The notes under the pieces: model-generated | What the model was told of the DNA's origin: nothing | Database searches by the model: none | The model's input: only the letters and a program-made list of their open reading frames with translations | Position numbers and translations under genes: made by a program | Origin: Akkermansiaceae bacterium | Lineage (GTDB): Bacteria > Verrucomicrobiota > Verrucomicrobiia > Verrucomicrobiales > Akkermansiaceae | Length of the DNA: 64,000 nucleotides | Direction: 5' to 3' | Assembly: GCA_017798145.1 (NCBI GenBank) | Contig: CP059069.1 | Location: 1,411,226 to 1,475,225, forward strand | Shown: one piece after another, positions 53,305 through 62,615 of the stretch | How the letters are laid out: each line of letters begins with the position of its first letter | How positions within the stretch are numbered: position 1 is the first letter of the stretch

Positions 53305-54251
53305 TGGCTTTCCGTGAATCCTTTCAAAATCGTTTCCGCATTTGTCTCCAGCAGCTTCAGATAGCTCGGAGCCGGGCCGTCCGCCGCCGTGAGCGAGTCA
53401 ACATACAGCACGCCGCCGTAGCGCGCACCGGTTTCCTGTGCCACTTGCCGAGCTGGCTTGTCACTCACGGTGCTTTCCGAAAAAATCACCGGGATCTCAT
53501 TTTCGCGCACCGCGTCGATCACCTTCCGCACCTGCTGTGGAGTCCCCTGCGCATCCGCATTGATGGGCCACAGATAGAGCTGGCGCAGGCCCAAGTCCTC
53601 GCACAGATAGGAAAACGCACCTTCGCTCGTCACCAGCCAGCGCTGCGCCTCCGGGATGGCCGCAAGCTTTTCACGCACCGGCCCGCCGACTGCCTTGATG
53701 CGCGTGGTGTAATCCGCCGCGTTTGCGTTGTAGGTTTCCGCATTCGCAGGATCCATCTCCACCAGCGCCTTGCGGATGTTCTCCACATAGATCACCGCAT
53801 TCGATGGCGACATCCACGCATGAGGATTCGGCTTCCCAGTGTATGGCCCTTCGGAAATCCCAATCGGGGAAATTCCTTCCGTGAGCACCGCTCCGGGCAC
53901 ATCCTTGACGTTGGCGAAGAATTTCTCAAACCACAGCTCCAGGTTCATCCCGTTCCAAAGCACCAGATCCGCCTGCTGCGCCTTGACGATGTCCTTTGGC
54001 GTCGGGTCGTAGCCATGGATCTCCGCGCCGGGCTTGGTGATGGATTCCACGATCGCCGCATCGCCAGCCACCTCCCGCGCCATGTCGGCGATGATCGTGA
54101 AGCTGGTGACCACACGCTTCTTGCCCGCCGTTTCCCCGCCGCCATTTTCGGAGCAGGAAGCGGAGCCGAAGCCAACCAGGAGCGCCATCGCTCCCGCAAG
54201 GCCAACGAACTTAATCTTAGTGAATTTTCCCTGAAGCATCCTGTGATTCAT
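53301..54251 (-). CDS. Metal-binding lipoprotein of an MntABCD/SitABCD-type importer
   Basis: 316 residues. A signal peptide ends in a lipobox-like GSASC. The cluster A-1 fold is shown by [58 protein letters not shown], the block [27 protein letters not shown] and [20 protein letters not shown]. The SEGAFSY and P-x-N-x-D blocks, and the lack of a His-rich loop, favour Mn/Fe over Zn. First gene of the operon; the ~60-bp region upstream is A/T-rich and would hold a promoter and any metal-regulator box, but no operator was recognised. Confidence 0.92.
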   Translation of the reverse strand: MNHRMLQGKFTKIKFVGLAGAMALLVGFGSASCSENGGGETAGKKRVVTSFTIIADMAREVAGDAAIVESITKPGAEIHGYDPTPKDIVKAQQADLVLWNGMNLELWFEKFFANVKDVPGAVLTEGISPIGISEGPYTGKPNPHAWMSPSNAVIYVENIRKALVEMDPANAETYNANAADYTTRIKAVGGPVREKLAAIPEAQRWLVTSEGAFSYLCEDLGLRQLYLWPINADAQGTPQQVRKVIDAVRENEIPVIFSESTVSDKPARQVAQETGARYGGVLYVDSLTAADGPAPSYLKLLETNAETILKGFTESQ

Positions 54252-54310
54252 AGTCTTGATACGTTATTGTTTGTTTCAATGTAAAAAATTAGCCGCGCCT
54301 AAATATTTGC

Positions 54311-54644
54311 TCAGAGTTTCGTGATGAAACCAAGGAAGGGAGAGTAATCCTCCGCGTCTTTGCCCAGGCTCACGCGCACCCCGCCATCGAGTCGTAAGGC
54401 CTTTGTCATGCCATACTTCATGTTGAGCTCGCCGATCCCGTAGGAACTTTGCCCGCCATCCCCGCTTATCGAAGCGCTCTCCATTGCGAATTTGAAATGC
54501 CCGGCATCCACCGTTTGCGGGCTCTCCGTCGTGTCCGGGCGATCCGTGCTCAAAGGCCGCAGATGCCCCCCTTGCCCCGCTGCCATGGCTCCCCCCGCCG
54601 CAGCGGCCAAAAACCGTTATCGTCATAGACGCAATGTTTTTCAT
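54311..54644 (-). pseudogene. Decayed outer-membrane (MetA-pathway-of-phenol-degradation-like) protein gene
   Basis: The frame from ATG 54644 starts MKNIASMTITVF, a signal peptide start, but runs into the wrong frame at a T5 run. With one T fewer it would read on as LAAAAGGAMAAGQGG and then RPLSTDRPDTTESPQTVDAGHF, the N-terminal signature of a beta-barrel family. The frame then jumps from FKFAMESAS to GELNMKYGMTKALRLDGGVR and the barrel end SPFLGFITKL, so the middle ~150 residues are missing. A frameshift plus an internal deletion make it non-functional. The missing length is judged from memory of the family. Confidence 0.6.
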
Positions 54645-54768
54645 GAGAACCTAAAGAAGCTTAAGCTAATAAATTTAGTCAAGGCTAATTTCAGAATCCG
54701 AAAGCCGCAAGGTCATCGTTTTCCCGTGCGTATCTGTCCCATCCGTTCCGTTGACTTCAACAGATCCC

Positions 54769-56181
54769 ATGAAACCATCCAAATCCCTCACCATCCTCAT
54801 GGCGCTGGCTGCCATGCTGGCAGTCCCCGCCACGGCCGCCGCACGCAAACCCAACGTGATCCTCATCTTCGTCGACGACATGGGCTACAACGACCTTTCC
54901 TGCTACGGATCGGAGAAGATCAAGACCCCCAACCTCGACCGCCTCGCCTCGGAGGGGAAACGCTTCACCAGTTTCATGGTGCCTTCCTCCGTATGCTCCC
55001 CGTCGCGCGCCGCGCTGCTGACCGGCTGCTACCCGAAGCGGGTTGACATGGAAAAGCATGTCCTTTTTCCGCAGAGCAGAAAGGGCATCAACCCGGACGA
55101 ATACACTCTCGCCGACCACTTCTCATCCGCCGGTTACGCCACCACCGCCATCGGCAAATGGCACCTCGGCCACTACCCGGAGACGCTTCCGCGTGTACTA
55201 GGATTCGGCTCCTACTACGGCATACCCTACTCGAACGACATGAACCACCCGGACAACAAGGGCAAGGCGAGCCCCGCGAGTGACGAAAGCTGGGAAAACC
55301 AGTCGGAATCCGTGAAACTCTGGCACACGCCCCTCGTGGAGAACGAGACGATCATCGAGCTGCCCGCCGACCAGCGCACCATCACCCGCCGCTACACCGA
55401 ACGCGCCATCGGCTTCATCGATGCGAACAAGGAAAAGCCTTTCTTCATCTACCTCCCCCACTCCATGCCGCACATCCCGCTCTTTGTCCCGGAGGATGTC
55501 CTCGATCCAGATCCGGCCAACGCCTACACCTGCACCATCGAACACATCGACGCGGAGATCGGCCGCATCATGGCGAAGGTGAGGGAAGAGGGCTTGGACA
55601 AGGAAACCATCATCATTTTCACCAGCGATAACGGCCCGTGGATCAGGTTCAAGAACCACGGCGGCAACGCCGACCCTCTCCGCGAGGGGAAAGGCACGCC
55701 CTTCGAGGGCGGGCAGCGTGTGCCATGCATCATGTGGGCTCCTGGGCGCATCCCGGCTGGCACGGTCTCGGACGAGCTCGTCACGTCCATGGATCTGCTC
55801 CCTACGCTGGCCGCGATGACGGATATTCCCCTCCCGGAAAACGGGAAGCCAATCGATGGCATCAACCTTTCGCCCACCATCACCGGGCAATCCCCGTCCG
55901 CCCGCCACGAATTCATCTATTACACCGCCAACGGCGAACTGATCGGCCTGCGCAAGGACGGCTGGAAATTGCTGCTCAACCCTGCGGGCAAGAAGCGGGA
56001 ACCCATGCTCTTCAACATCACCAAGGACATGGGCGAGAAGAAAGACCTCTCCGCCACAAACAAGGAAATCGTGGGGGAAATGACAACCCGGATGCTTGAA
56101 CTCGACAAGGAGATCGAAAGCAACAGGCGTCCCGCATGGACCACCCGCGAAGACCACCCGTGGCCGGACGAGATCAGGTGA
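54769..56181 (+). CDS. Secreted sulfatase
   Basis: 470 residues after a signal peptide (SLTILMALAAMLAVPATAAA). Type I sulfatase motifs: NVILIFVDDMGYNDLSCYG (metal ligands), CSPSRAALLTG with the formylglycine Cys at residue 76, GKWHLG, and IIIFTSDNGPW. It removes sulfate from polysaccharides or other sulfate esters. Verrucomicrobiota from marine and freshwater habitats have many such genes. The maturase that converts Cys to formylglycine is not in this window. The ATG at 54769 was chosen for the signal peptide. Confidence 0.95.
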   Translation: MKPSKSLTILMALAAMLAVPATAAARKPNVILIFVDDMGYNDLSCYGSEKIKTPNLDRLASEGKRFTSFMVPSSVCSPSRAALLTGCYPKRVDMEKHVLFPQSRKGINPDEYTLADHFSSAGYATTAIGKWHLGHYPETLPRVLGFGSYYGIPYSNDMNHPDNKGKASPASDESWENQSESVKLWHTPLVENETIIELPADQRTITRRYTERAIGFIDANKEKPFFIYLPHSMPHIPLFVPEDVLDPDPANAYTCTIEHIDAEIGRIMAKVREEGLDKETIIIFTSDNGPWIRFKNHGGNADPLREGKGTPFEGGQRVPCIMWAPGRIPAGTVSDELVTSMDLLPTLAAMTDIPLPENGKPIDGINLSPTITGQSPSARHEFIYYTANGELIGLRKDGWKLLLNPAGKKREPMLFNITKDMGEKKDLSATNKEIVGEMTTRMLELDKEIESNRRPAWTTREDHPWPDEIR

Positions 56182-56206
56182 CGCATACGCTCAGCCCCGG
56201 GCAAAC

Positions 56207-57391
56207 TCACTCCGCAACCACCCAACCGTCCGCGACATACTCCTCGATGATCACCTGGTTGGCCGATTTCGCATCCTCCGGAAAGCGGATTTTCACCATC
56301 ACCGCGACGGTCACAGCCTGCTCGCCGGGGCGCAATCTCTGGTCGAGCAGCGAGTTCCGCTCCGCGTAGCCGTAGAGCGTCGCCACACCATCCGGCGAGG
56401 TGAGCCGGTAGGAGCGCCACTTCGACTCATCCGCAAATCCGAAGTTGTAGTAGTCCACCCATTTCAGCTTCGCCCTCACCAGCACGGGCTTGGACGGTTT
56501 CTGCGCCATGATCTCATCCCATGGCATCTCCGACCATCCGGCCCAGCTCTCCCAGTCGATCTTCAGGCCGTCCGCACCCTCGATGAAGGCAAGCTGCTTT
56601 TGCTCGAAATCCTCCGTCGTGATGCTCACCGCCGCAAAGTTCGACCTGTAGCTAACGCGTCCGGAGGAATTGAATTTGGAGATACCCACCGGCTCCAGCA
56701 CCCCGCCCGGATAATGGGCGCGTATCTTTTCCACAACTTGCTCCGGATTGTGAACGAGAGGCAGGATTTCCGCTATGCTCTTCGCGGCGAAAAAACGCTC
56801 GGCGAGCGGCTCGGCGAGCGCGAGGAACTCCGTCTCGCTGCGTTTCATCACCGCAGGCAGCTCCACCGGATCGGCGAGCTCCGCATCGGGCAGGATCAGC
56901 GGAGCCTTGACCAGATCATCGAAATCGTCGCGTTCACCCCATTCCGGGATGTCCGCCGCTTCGCCATCATCCTGCTCGCTGGCTTTCACGAGGAGGAAAA
57001 CACAGCCGAAAACCGCCAGGATGGAACCCGCAAACACCGCCACCGTCTGCACGGTGCGTTTGCCTTTCTTTCTGCTCGCGCGCCATTTTCCGGAACTCGC
57101 GTCCCAGCCCTGCTCTTCCGCCTCCCTCTGCTTTTTCTTCCTCTTGGATCTTGTCCGCTTCTCGCCGCGCGGATCCGGCTCACTCTCCGCAAAAGCGATC
57201 TTCTGTAGAGGCGCCATCAGCGGGGCGGTTGAATCGCCCTCACCCGGAATGCGCAGCATGCGGCGGCACGATGGGCAGATGATCCCCTCGCCATCGTGAT
57301 CCCGCGGGACGCGGAACACGAAACGGCAATCCGGACAAACATAGCCGCTCCAGCGCCTCACCTTCCCTGCATCCGTCTCGCTCTGCACCAT
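56207..57391 (-). CDS. Zinc-ribbon membrane protein of unknown function
   Basis: 394 residues. An N-terminal zinc ribbon (YVCPDCRFVFRVPRDHDG, then IICPSCRRML) is followed by a very basic stretch (RTRSKRKKKQREAEEQ), one transmembrane helix (VAVFAGSILAVFGCVFLLVKA) and a large C-terminal domain containing IAEILPLVHNPEQVVEKIRA and YGYAERNSLLDQRLRPGEQA. Proteins with this order are frequent in Verrucomicrobiota; no activity is known. The ATG at 57391 is preferred to the longer open frame. Confidence 0.75.
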   Translation of the reverse strand: MVQSETDAGKVRRWSGYVCPDCRFVFRVPRDHDGEGIICPSCRRMLRIPGEGDSTAPLMAPLQKIAFAESEPDPRGEKRTRSKRKKKQREAEEQGWDASSGKWRASRKKGKRTVQTVAVFAGSILAVFGCVFLLVKASEQDDGEAADIPEWGERDDFDDLVKAPLILPDAELADPVELPAVMKRSETEFLALAEPLAERFFAAKSIAEILPLVHNPEQVVEKIRAHYPGGVLEPVGISKFNSSGRVSYRSNFAAVSITTEDFEQKQLAFIEGADGLKIDWESWAGWSEMPWDEIMAQKPSKPVLVRAKLKWVDYYNFGFADESKWRSYRLTSPDGVATLYGYAERNSLLDQRLRPGEQAVTVAVMVKIRFPEDAKSANQVIIEEYVADGWVVAE

Positions 57392-57435
57392 GGGAGGAAG
57401 TTGCCCCCATCCCCATGCCGGTGGCAAGCCCCGGC

Positions 57436-58392
57436 TCAACCCACATCCACGAAAATCCTCCCCGCCCGCCTGCGCAGCCTGCCACCACCGGGAAGATTCA
57501 AGCTCGGAGAGGCATCCGAACCGGCCAGCCCGACACCCCTGGCCACCAGGTCCGAGCTGATCCCCCCCACGCCATTGCGCTTGAGGAAAACCGCCATCAC
57601 CTCGGCCTGCAAAACCTCGGGCAAACCTCGGAAAACCCCGAGATGCAAGCGTCCCTGCGGATCCAGCGCGTCCGCCCGCTCCGCCGCCCAGCCCGCGATC
57701 ACGCGCAAACCCTCCGCCGCCTCCGCCGCCCTTGCCAGCATCGGTGAAACATCGCGCCCGGCGATCTCGCCGAGCAAGGGCAGCACCTCGATCCTGATTC
57801 GGTTCCTCACCACATCGCATTCCGCATTGCTCGCATCCTCACGCCATTTGAAACCATGGGACAGCATCCAATCCCGCATCTCCGCCTTCCGCACCCGGAG
57901 CAGCGGTCTCACCACCTCCATCCTCCGCCCGCCCATCCCGATTTCCGCAGCCTCCCTCATCCCCCGGCACCCGTGCGACCCGCGCATCAGGTTCCACAAA
58001 ACCGTTTCCGCCTGATCATCCGCATGGTGCGCCAGCAGCAAACGCCCGCAACGATGCCTCTTCCCGCACTCCCCGAAAAAACCATGCCTCGCCAGCCTCG
58101 CAACCGTTTCCAGGGAGCCGCCGCCCTCCTTGATCATGCCGCGCACATCCGCCTTCCCCATTTCCACCGCGTAACCCATCCCCTCCGCCACCCTCTTCAC
58201 AAACCGCGCATCCCCCGTCGATTCCCTGCCGCGTAACCCGTGATCCAGATGGCAGACCACCACATCACGGAAGCCGCCCTCCTTGAGCAAATGCAACAGC
58301 GCCATCGAATCCATTCCCCCGGAAACCCCGAGCAGCCAACGCTTCCTCCGCGAAACCCCGGCGAGCCATGGAATGTTTAGTTCAATCTTCAC
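57436..58392 (-). CDS. tilS: tRNA(Ile)-lysidine synthase
   Basis: 318 residues, a short-form TilS. It converts C34 of the CAU-anticodon tRNA(Ile) to lysidine so it reads AUA. The PP-loop is GVSGGMDSMALLHLL; then CHLDHGLRG, LLAHHADDQAETVLWNLMRG and VRPLLRVRKAEMRDWML are classic. The start overlaps the 3' end of the TrhO-RluA fusion by 11 bases, so two RNA-modification genes are co-translated. Confidence 0.95.
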   Translation of the reverse strand: MKIELNIPWLAGVSRRKRWLLGVSGGMDSMALLHLLKEGGFRDVVVCHLDHGLRGRESTGDARFVKRVAEGMGYAVEMGKADVRGMIKEGGGSLETVARLARHGFFGECGKRHRCGRLLLAHHADDQAETVLWNLMRGSHGCRGMREAAEIGMGGRRMEVVRPLLRVRKAEMRDWMLSHGFKWREDASNAECDVVRNRIRIEVLPLLGEIAGRDVSPMLARAAEAAEGLRVIAGWAAERADALDPQGRLHLGVFRGLPEVLQAEVMAVFLKRNGVGGISSDLVARGVGLAGSDASPSLNLPGGGRLRRRAGRIFVDVG

Positions 58393-60163
58393 CGTGTCTG
58401 AACCCGTTCACAAACTCCATCCTCTTCCCGCTCACCGGATGCGTGAAAACCAATTTCCAGGCCTCCAGCTCCATCGGCGCATCCCCCACCTCCAGCGTCT
58501 GCTTGCCGCCCATTTCCCGACCTAACAGATAACACGGATCACCCACCACAGGAAAACCCATCTCCCACAGATGCACCCGGATCTGGTTCGTCCGCCCGCT
58601 GCCCAGCCTCGCCTCCAGCCAGGCCGTACCGTCCGCACATCTCTCCTTCACGGAAAAATCCGTGCTCGCCGCCAGGCCGTCCTCGTCATCCACCATCCGG
58701 CCACCCGGCCCCACCGGCTTCGCCGAAATCGCGGACTCGCACGTTTTCACCTCCCACCCCGGATGCCCATGCACCCGCACACGATAGATCTTCTCCACCT
58801 TCCCCTCCAGGAACTGCCGCTGCAGGAGCCGGCAGAAATGCCGGGTTCGTGCAAATAGCACAAGACCACGCGTATTCGCATCCAGCCTGTGAACCGGCCT
58901 CAGATACTTCGGCTCATACACTTGGTTCACCAAAAATTGCAGCGTGTTCCGGTGATACCTCCCGCTCGCGTGCATCGGCAGCGGCGCGGGTTTTTCCACC
59001 ACCACCACCGCCTCATCGTCCCAAACAATCCGGATCCCCTTCGCCACCTCAGGCTCCACCTCGGGCGGGAAAACCTGCAGGATCCTCTCCCCCGCGCGCA
59101 CCAAATGATCCATCCCCCGCACCTTCCCGCCATAGCTCACGAAGCGCCCCGCATCACACCGCTCCGCCCATTCCCCGCGCGCAACCTGCGGGAACTGATC
59201 CACCAGCATATCCCCCAGCGTCCATCTGTCATACCTCGCGGAAACATTCACCGGCCTCCTGTTCTCCTGCGCCACCGATCCCGGCAAAACCTCGCACACC
59301 GCATCCAGCTTCGCCTGCGACAGCGCGATCCGCTCCGCCATTTTCTCCGGCTCCGCCACAAAGCAATACGGGCAGGTTTTCCCCGCTACATACCTCACAT
59401 CCTCCTGATCCTCCGCATCCAGCGGTGCCTGGCACGCATAGCACACCGCCGTATCCGTCTCCCTTAACGCCGGATCCACCCCCACCCGCTGGTCGAACAC
59501 AAAGCACTCCCCGTCGTAGTGATCCCCACCGCATTCCTCGAAATATTTCAGGATCCCCCCATCGAGCTGATAGATGTTCTTGAAGCCCTCCATCTCCATG
59601 AACGGCCCCGCCTTCTCACAGCGGATCCCTCCGGTGCAAAACATCACCACCGTCTCATGCTTCATTTCCTCGGGAAGCTCCCGGACAGCTTTCGGAAACT
59701 CCCGGAAGGTCTTGATATCCGGCACCACCGCACCTGCGAAGGTCCCGAGTTTCACCTCATAATCGTTCCGCGTATCCAGCAGCGTCACCTTGCGCCCCTC
59801 ATCCAGCCACCGCTTGAGTTCCTTTGCGGAAAGCTTGGGCGAAGTCCGTTTCCCCGGCTCCACACCCTCCACCCCGAAGGAAATGATCTCTTTCTTGATC
59901 CTCACCAGCATCCTCCGGAACGGCTGATCCTCGCTCTCGCTGGTTTTTCCCTCGAAATCCCCCAGCCCTGGGATTTCACGCAGCCGACCCATCAGCCTCC
60001 TCACCGCGTCACCCGAGCCCGCCACGAATAGGTTGATGCCCTCCACGCTCAGCAAAATCGTCCCCTTGAGCCCCACCCCCTTGCACAGCGCGATCAATTC
60101 CTCGCGCAACTCCTTCAAGCCCGCCAGCTCCACAAACCTGTATGCCGCCAAATTCGTAACCAT
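58382..60163 (-). CDS. Fusion of tRNA uridine 5-hydroxylase-like rhodanese (TrhO/YceA) with an RluA-type pseudouridine synthase
   Basis: 593 residues. Residues ~1-310 are TrhO: an acylphosphatase-like N-terminal part (LKGTILLSVEGINLFVAG), a rhodanese domain with the active Cys in VVMFCTGGIRCEKAG, and a Cys-rich segment (CYACQAPLDAEDQ, CPYCFV). TrhO makes 5-hydroxyuridine at U34 of tRNA. Residues ~310-593 are an RluA-family synthase with the catalytic Asp in RPVHRLDANTRGLVLFART, then GRTNQIRVHLWEMGFPVVGD. The two are normally separate proteins. The target of the second half (rRNA or tRNA) is unknown. ATG 60163 is chosen over a TTG 12 bases earlier. Confidence 0.9.
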   Translation of the reverse strand: MVTNLAAYRFVELAGLKELREELIALCKGVGLKGTILLSVEGINLFVAGSGDAVRRLMGRLREIPGLGDFEGKTSESEDQPFRRMLVRIKKEIISFGVEGVEPGKRTSPKLSAKELKRWLDEGRKVTLLDTRNDYEVKLGTFAGAVVPDIKTFREFPKAVRELPEEMKHETVVMFCTGGIRCEKAGPFMEMEGFKNIYQLDGGILKYFEECGGDHYDGECFVFDQRVGVDPALRETDTAVCYACQAPLDAEDQEDVRYVAGKTCPYCFVAEPEKMAERIALSQAKLDAVCEVLPGSVAQENRRPVNVSARYDRWTLGDMLVDQFPQVARGEWAERCDAGRFVSYGGKVRGMDHLVRAGERILQVFPPEVEPEVAKGIRIVWDDEAVVVVEKPAPLPMHASGRYHRNTLQFLVNQVYEPKYLRPVHRLDANTRGLVLFARTRHFCRLLQRQFLEGKVEKIYRVRVHGHPGWEVKTCESAISAKPVGPGGRMVDDEDGLAASTDFSVKERCADGTAWLEARLGSGRTNQIRVHLWEMGFPVVGDPCYLLGREMGGKQTLEVGDAPMELEAWKLVFTHPVSGKRMEFVNGFRHGED

Positions 60164-60282
60164 GTCCGTCACCAAAACCTGCCAACCGCCGCAGCGCTTT
60201 GCAACCGCCCAGCGAAAGAAATCTGGGCTCCGAGGCGGCGATCACCTCGCTCAGAAATCACTTTCCGCCACTCCGCCTAAGC

Positions 60283-61185
60283 CTAAGGCCGAAGAACGGC
60301 ACTGGCGATCCTCTGCTCGGATTTCACGAAAACGGCCACTTCCATGGACTCCTCCATGAGCAGCTCCCTGGTATCGATCTCCCGGCTGCCGAGCAGTTGC
60401 TTTTCCTTGCCGTAAAGCTCGATTCGGAAACGCCCGGAATGGATCGCCATCAGGGTTGAGAACTCTTTCCAATCGCCCTGGGCGGCATCGCCGGGCTTGG
60501 CTTGCATCGCTACCTCCCAGGCGCTGCCACGCGCCAGATGGAAGACAAGGGCGTTCTTGCCGTTGTCCACCGCCACGAGCCTGAAGGTGATGTAATCCCC
60601 TGAAAAGCCGCGTTGGAGGATGAGCTCCTCCTTGCTGAGCGGCGCAAGCCGGTCTCGGGCGCTGAGGAAGGTCTTGCGGTAGTCGATGAAAAAGGTGGAG
60701 ACGAAAAGCAGCAGGAGCAGCCCGATGGCGGCCGGGAAAAATGCACGTCGCAGGGATGCGGGGGTGATCTCCGGCGGGGCATCTTCCGTTGCTGCTTCCA
60801 CCGTCCTCCTCTCCACGGCCACCCGTCCGTCCATACCGATCGCGTAGAGCGATTGCACCGCACTGCCAGCCCTGAACTCCTCGCTGCGCACCGTCGAGAA
60901 CGCAGCGGAAACCGCCGCCTGCGGGATGAGCTCCAGCAGAGCGTTGATCCCTTCGGAAAGCGCCGCGCCGAGCTCGCTTCCCTTGAGTCCCGAGGTTTTC
61001 CGGGGGGTGGGATCGGCGACGAGGGAGAATGAGCCACCCTCAATGCCCAGATGGAAAAGCAGGCCGGCGTCGCCGGCCGATTTCACCCATGCCCTGATGT
61101 CCGCAATCATGCGCTCATCCTGCGGCAAGGGTGCCTGGAGCATCCCGTCCAGACGGTATGTGCCTGCGGTCGGCTTGGCGTTCAT
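60283..61185 (-). CDS. Hypothetical membrane protein
   Basis: 300 residues. A soluble N-terminal half (DERMIADIRAWVKSAGDAGL, SEGINALLELIPQAAVSAAF) is followed by one transmembrane helix (FFPAAIGLLLLLFVSTFFID) and a C-terminal beta domain (ITFRLVAVDNGKNALVFHLA). No family recognised. The ATG at 61185 overlaps the TGA of the GYF_2 gene, so it belongs to that operon. Confidence 0.75.
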   Translation of the reverse strand: MNAKPTAGTYRLDGMLQAPLPQDERMIADIRAWVKSAGDAGLLFHLGIEGGSFSLVADPTPRKTSGLKGSELGAALSEGINALLELIPQAAVSAAFSTVRSEEFRAGSAVQSLYAIGMDGRVAVERRTVEAATEDAPPEITPASLRRAFFPAAIGLLLLLFVSTFFIDYRKTFLSARDRLAPLSKEELILQRGFSGDYITFRLVAVDNGKNALVFHLARGSAWEVAMQAKPGDAAQGDWKEFSTLMAIHSGRFRIELYGKEKQLLGSREIDTRELLMEESMEVAVFVKSEQRIASAVLRP

Positions 61186-61763
61186 GCCGGGAAAAGGTTG
61201 GGGATTGTCCCAGCCGGCTGCCAATCCGCCATACCCTCCACCCATACCAGGGTATCGGGCGAAAGGCTGCCCTGCCTGGCGCGTGAGTTGAGCAATGCGA
61301 ATGTGTATGGCCCGCCCTGCTGCCCGCCTTCGTTCGCATACCAGCCTTGCGCCGGGTATCCGGGCGGCGGCACCGCCGGGCTGTTGCCGGTCAGCAGCAC
61401 CGGCTTGGGCAGGTTCCCCAGGTTCAGTCCGGGGGCCGCGCTGCGGGTATCCATGCCCAGCTTCTCGTCATGCAGGTCCAGCCGGGCGATGGTGTGCTGG
61501 CGCAGCGCGTCGTTCTTCAACTGCTCCTGCCTGAGCTGCTCGCGCAGGCGGCGTTGCTCGATCTCGTTCGCGCTCCACTTCGCCTGCTCTTCCTTGAGGT
61601 TCGAGAGGCAGAGTATGATGATGAGCGAAATGCAGCCGAAGAAAAACCCCAGGAAAAACCAGCCCACCGTGTTGCGACCCTTGGAGGATGCGATGGCTGC
61701 CGTGATGCCGCCCATGACAAGGCCTATCACCAACTGCATGACAAGCTGCTCGCCATTTCCCAT
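61182..61763 (-). CDS. GYF_2 domain membrane protein
   Basis: 193 residues. The N-terminus is membrane-bound (QLVIGLVMGGITAAIASS and NTVGWFFLGFFFGCISLIIIL), a charged coiled-coil follows (IEQRRLREQLRQEQLKNDAL), and a C-terminal GYF_2 domain ends the protein (WYANEGGQQGGPYTFALL, then VWVEGMADWQPAGTIPNLF). It is the third GYF_2 protein in the window and has the reverse order of the 20-21 kb pair, where GYF_2 is N-terminal. It lies between a CPBP protease gene and a membrane protein gene. Confidence 0.82.
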   Translation of the reverse strand: MGNGEQLVMQLVIGLVMGGITAAIASSKGRNTVGWFFLGFFFGCISLIIILCLSNLKEEQAKWSANEIEQRRLREQLRQEQLKNDALRQHTIARLDLHDEKLGMDTRSAAPGLNLGNLPKPVLLTGNSPAVPPPGYPAQGWYANEGGQQGGPYTFALLNSRARQGSLSPDTLVWVEGMADWQPAGTIPNLFPA

Positions 61764-61774
61764 GGGTGCGGAGG

Positions 61775-62560
61775 CTAGGTGTCGAAAAGGCTGATAACAA
61801 CCAAATTATGGGCGAAATGGGCGAGCATAGGCGGGTACAGGCTGCCGCTTTTCCACTTCATCCAGCCCAAAAGCGCACCCAGTCCCGCAAGGTATGGGCC
61901 GGACAGGATGGACATGTGCGCGGCGGAGAAAAGCACCGATGAGGCCGCAATCGCGACCCATGGCCCGACGACCGATTCGAAGCGATGCTGGATGATGCCA
62001 CGGAACGCGATCTCCTCAACGACGGCGGGCATGACGCAAATGAAAAGGATGGCACCCGCCCTGGAGCCGAAGAAGCTGCCATAGTCCTCCATTTCGATGT
62101 CGAGCAACGCCACCAAAACACTGTGATACCCATAGTTCAGGGCCAACATGGGGATGAGCAGTGCCAGCCCCGCCCAAGCTGCGGTTTTCCCGAAGCCCGT
62201 GACAGCCAGCAAGGGCCGCACGTCCGCCCAATACCTGACCAGGGCGAATGCGGTGGTGACGAAAATCGCCAGCTGCACCAACAGCATGACCGGGCCGAGG
62301 TTGTCCTTGCCCCAGATGGCCAGGCCGATGAAGGCGGACACCATCATCGCGGAGAGGAATGCGAAGAACACCGTCCAGACATCCGGCGCACCGGTCCGCA
62401 GCCGTGTCTCGATGTTCTCGAACTTCGGCATGGAAGGCGTCAGGCCAAGCTCGATGGAGCGGTGGGGCTTGGCGCAGCCCGGGCAAAAATACACCCTGGA
62501 ATCGAGATGATGCCCGCAATATCCGCAGGTGCCGTCCGTGGGCATGAGATCTTCCGACAT
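61775..62560 (-). CDS. CPBP family intramembrane metalloprotease with N-terminal zinc ribbon
   Basis: 261 residues. A double-Cys zinc ribbon (CGYCGHHLDSRVYFCPGC) precedes about seven helices. The CAAX/CPBP glutamate motif is EEIAFRGIIQHRF, followed by the second His in SSVLFSAAHMSIL and LYPPMLAHFAHNLVV. Bacterial CPBP proteases act in the membrane, some in bacteriocin immunity; the substrate here is unknown. It is 11 bases from the GYF_2 gene. The ATG at 62560 starts MSEDLMPTDGT. Confidence 0.88.
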   Translation of the reverse strand: MSEDLMPTDGTCGYCGHHLDSRVYFCPGCAKPHRSIELGLTPSMPKFENIETRLRTGAPDVWTVFFAFLSAMMVSAFIGLAIWGKDNLGPVMLLVQLAIFVTTAFALVRYWADVRPLLAVTGFGKTAAWAGLALLIPMLALNYGYHSVLVALLDIEMEDYGSFFGSRAGAILFICVMPAVVEEIAFRGIIQHRFESVVGPWVAIAASSVLFSAAHMSILSGPYLAGLGALLGWMKWKSGSLYPPMLAHFAHNLVVISLFDT

Positions 62561-62615
62561 GATACGGCAGGACGCTGGCATGAAAGGGCGCAGCGCGCGA
62601 GGAAATACGGGTGCG

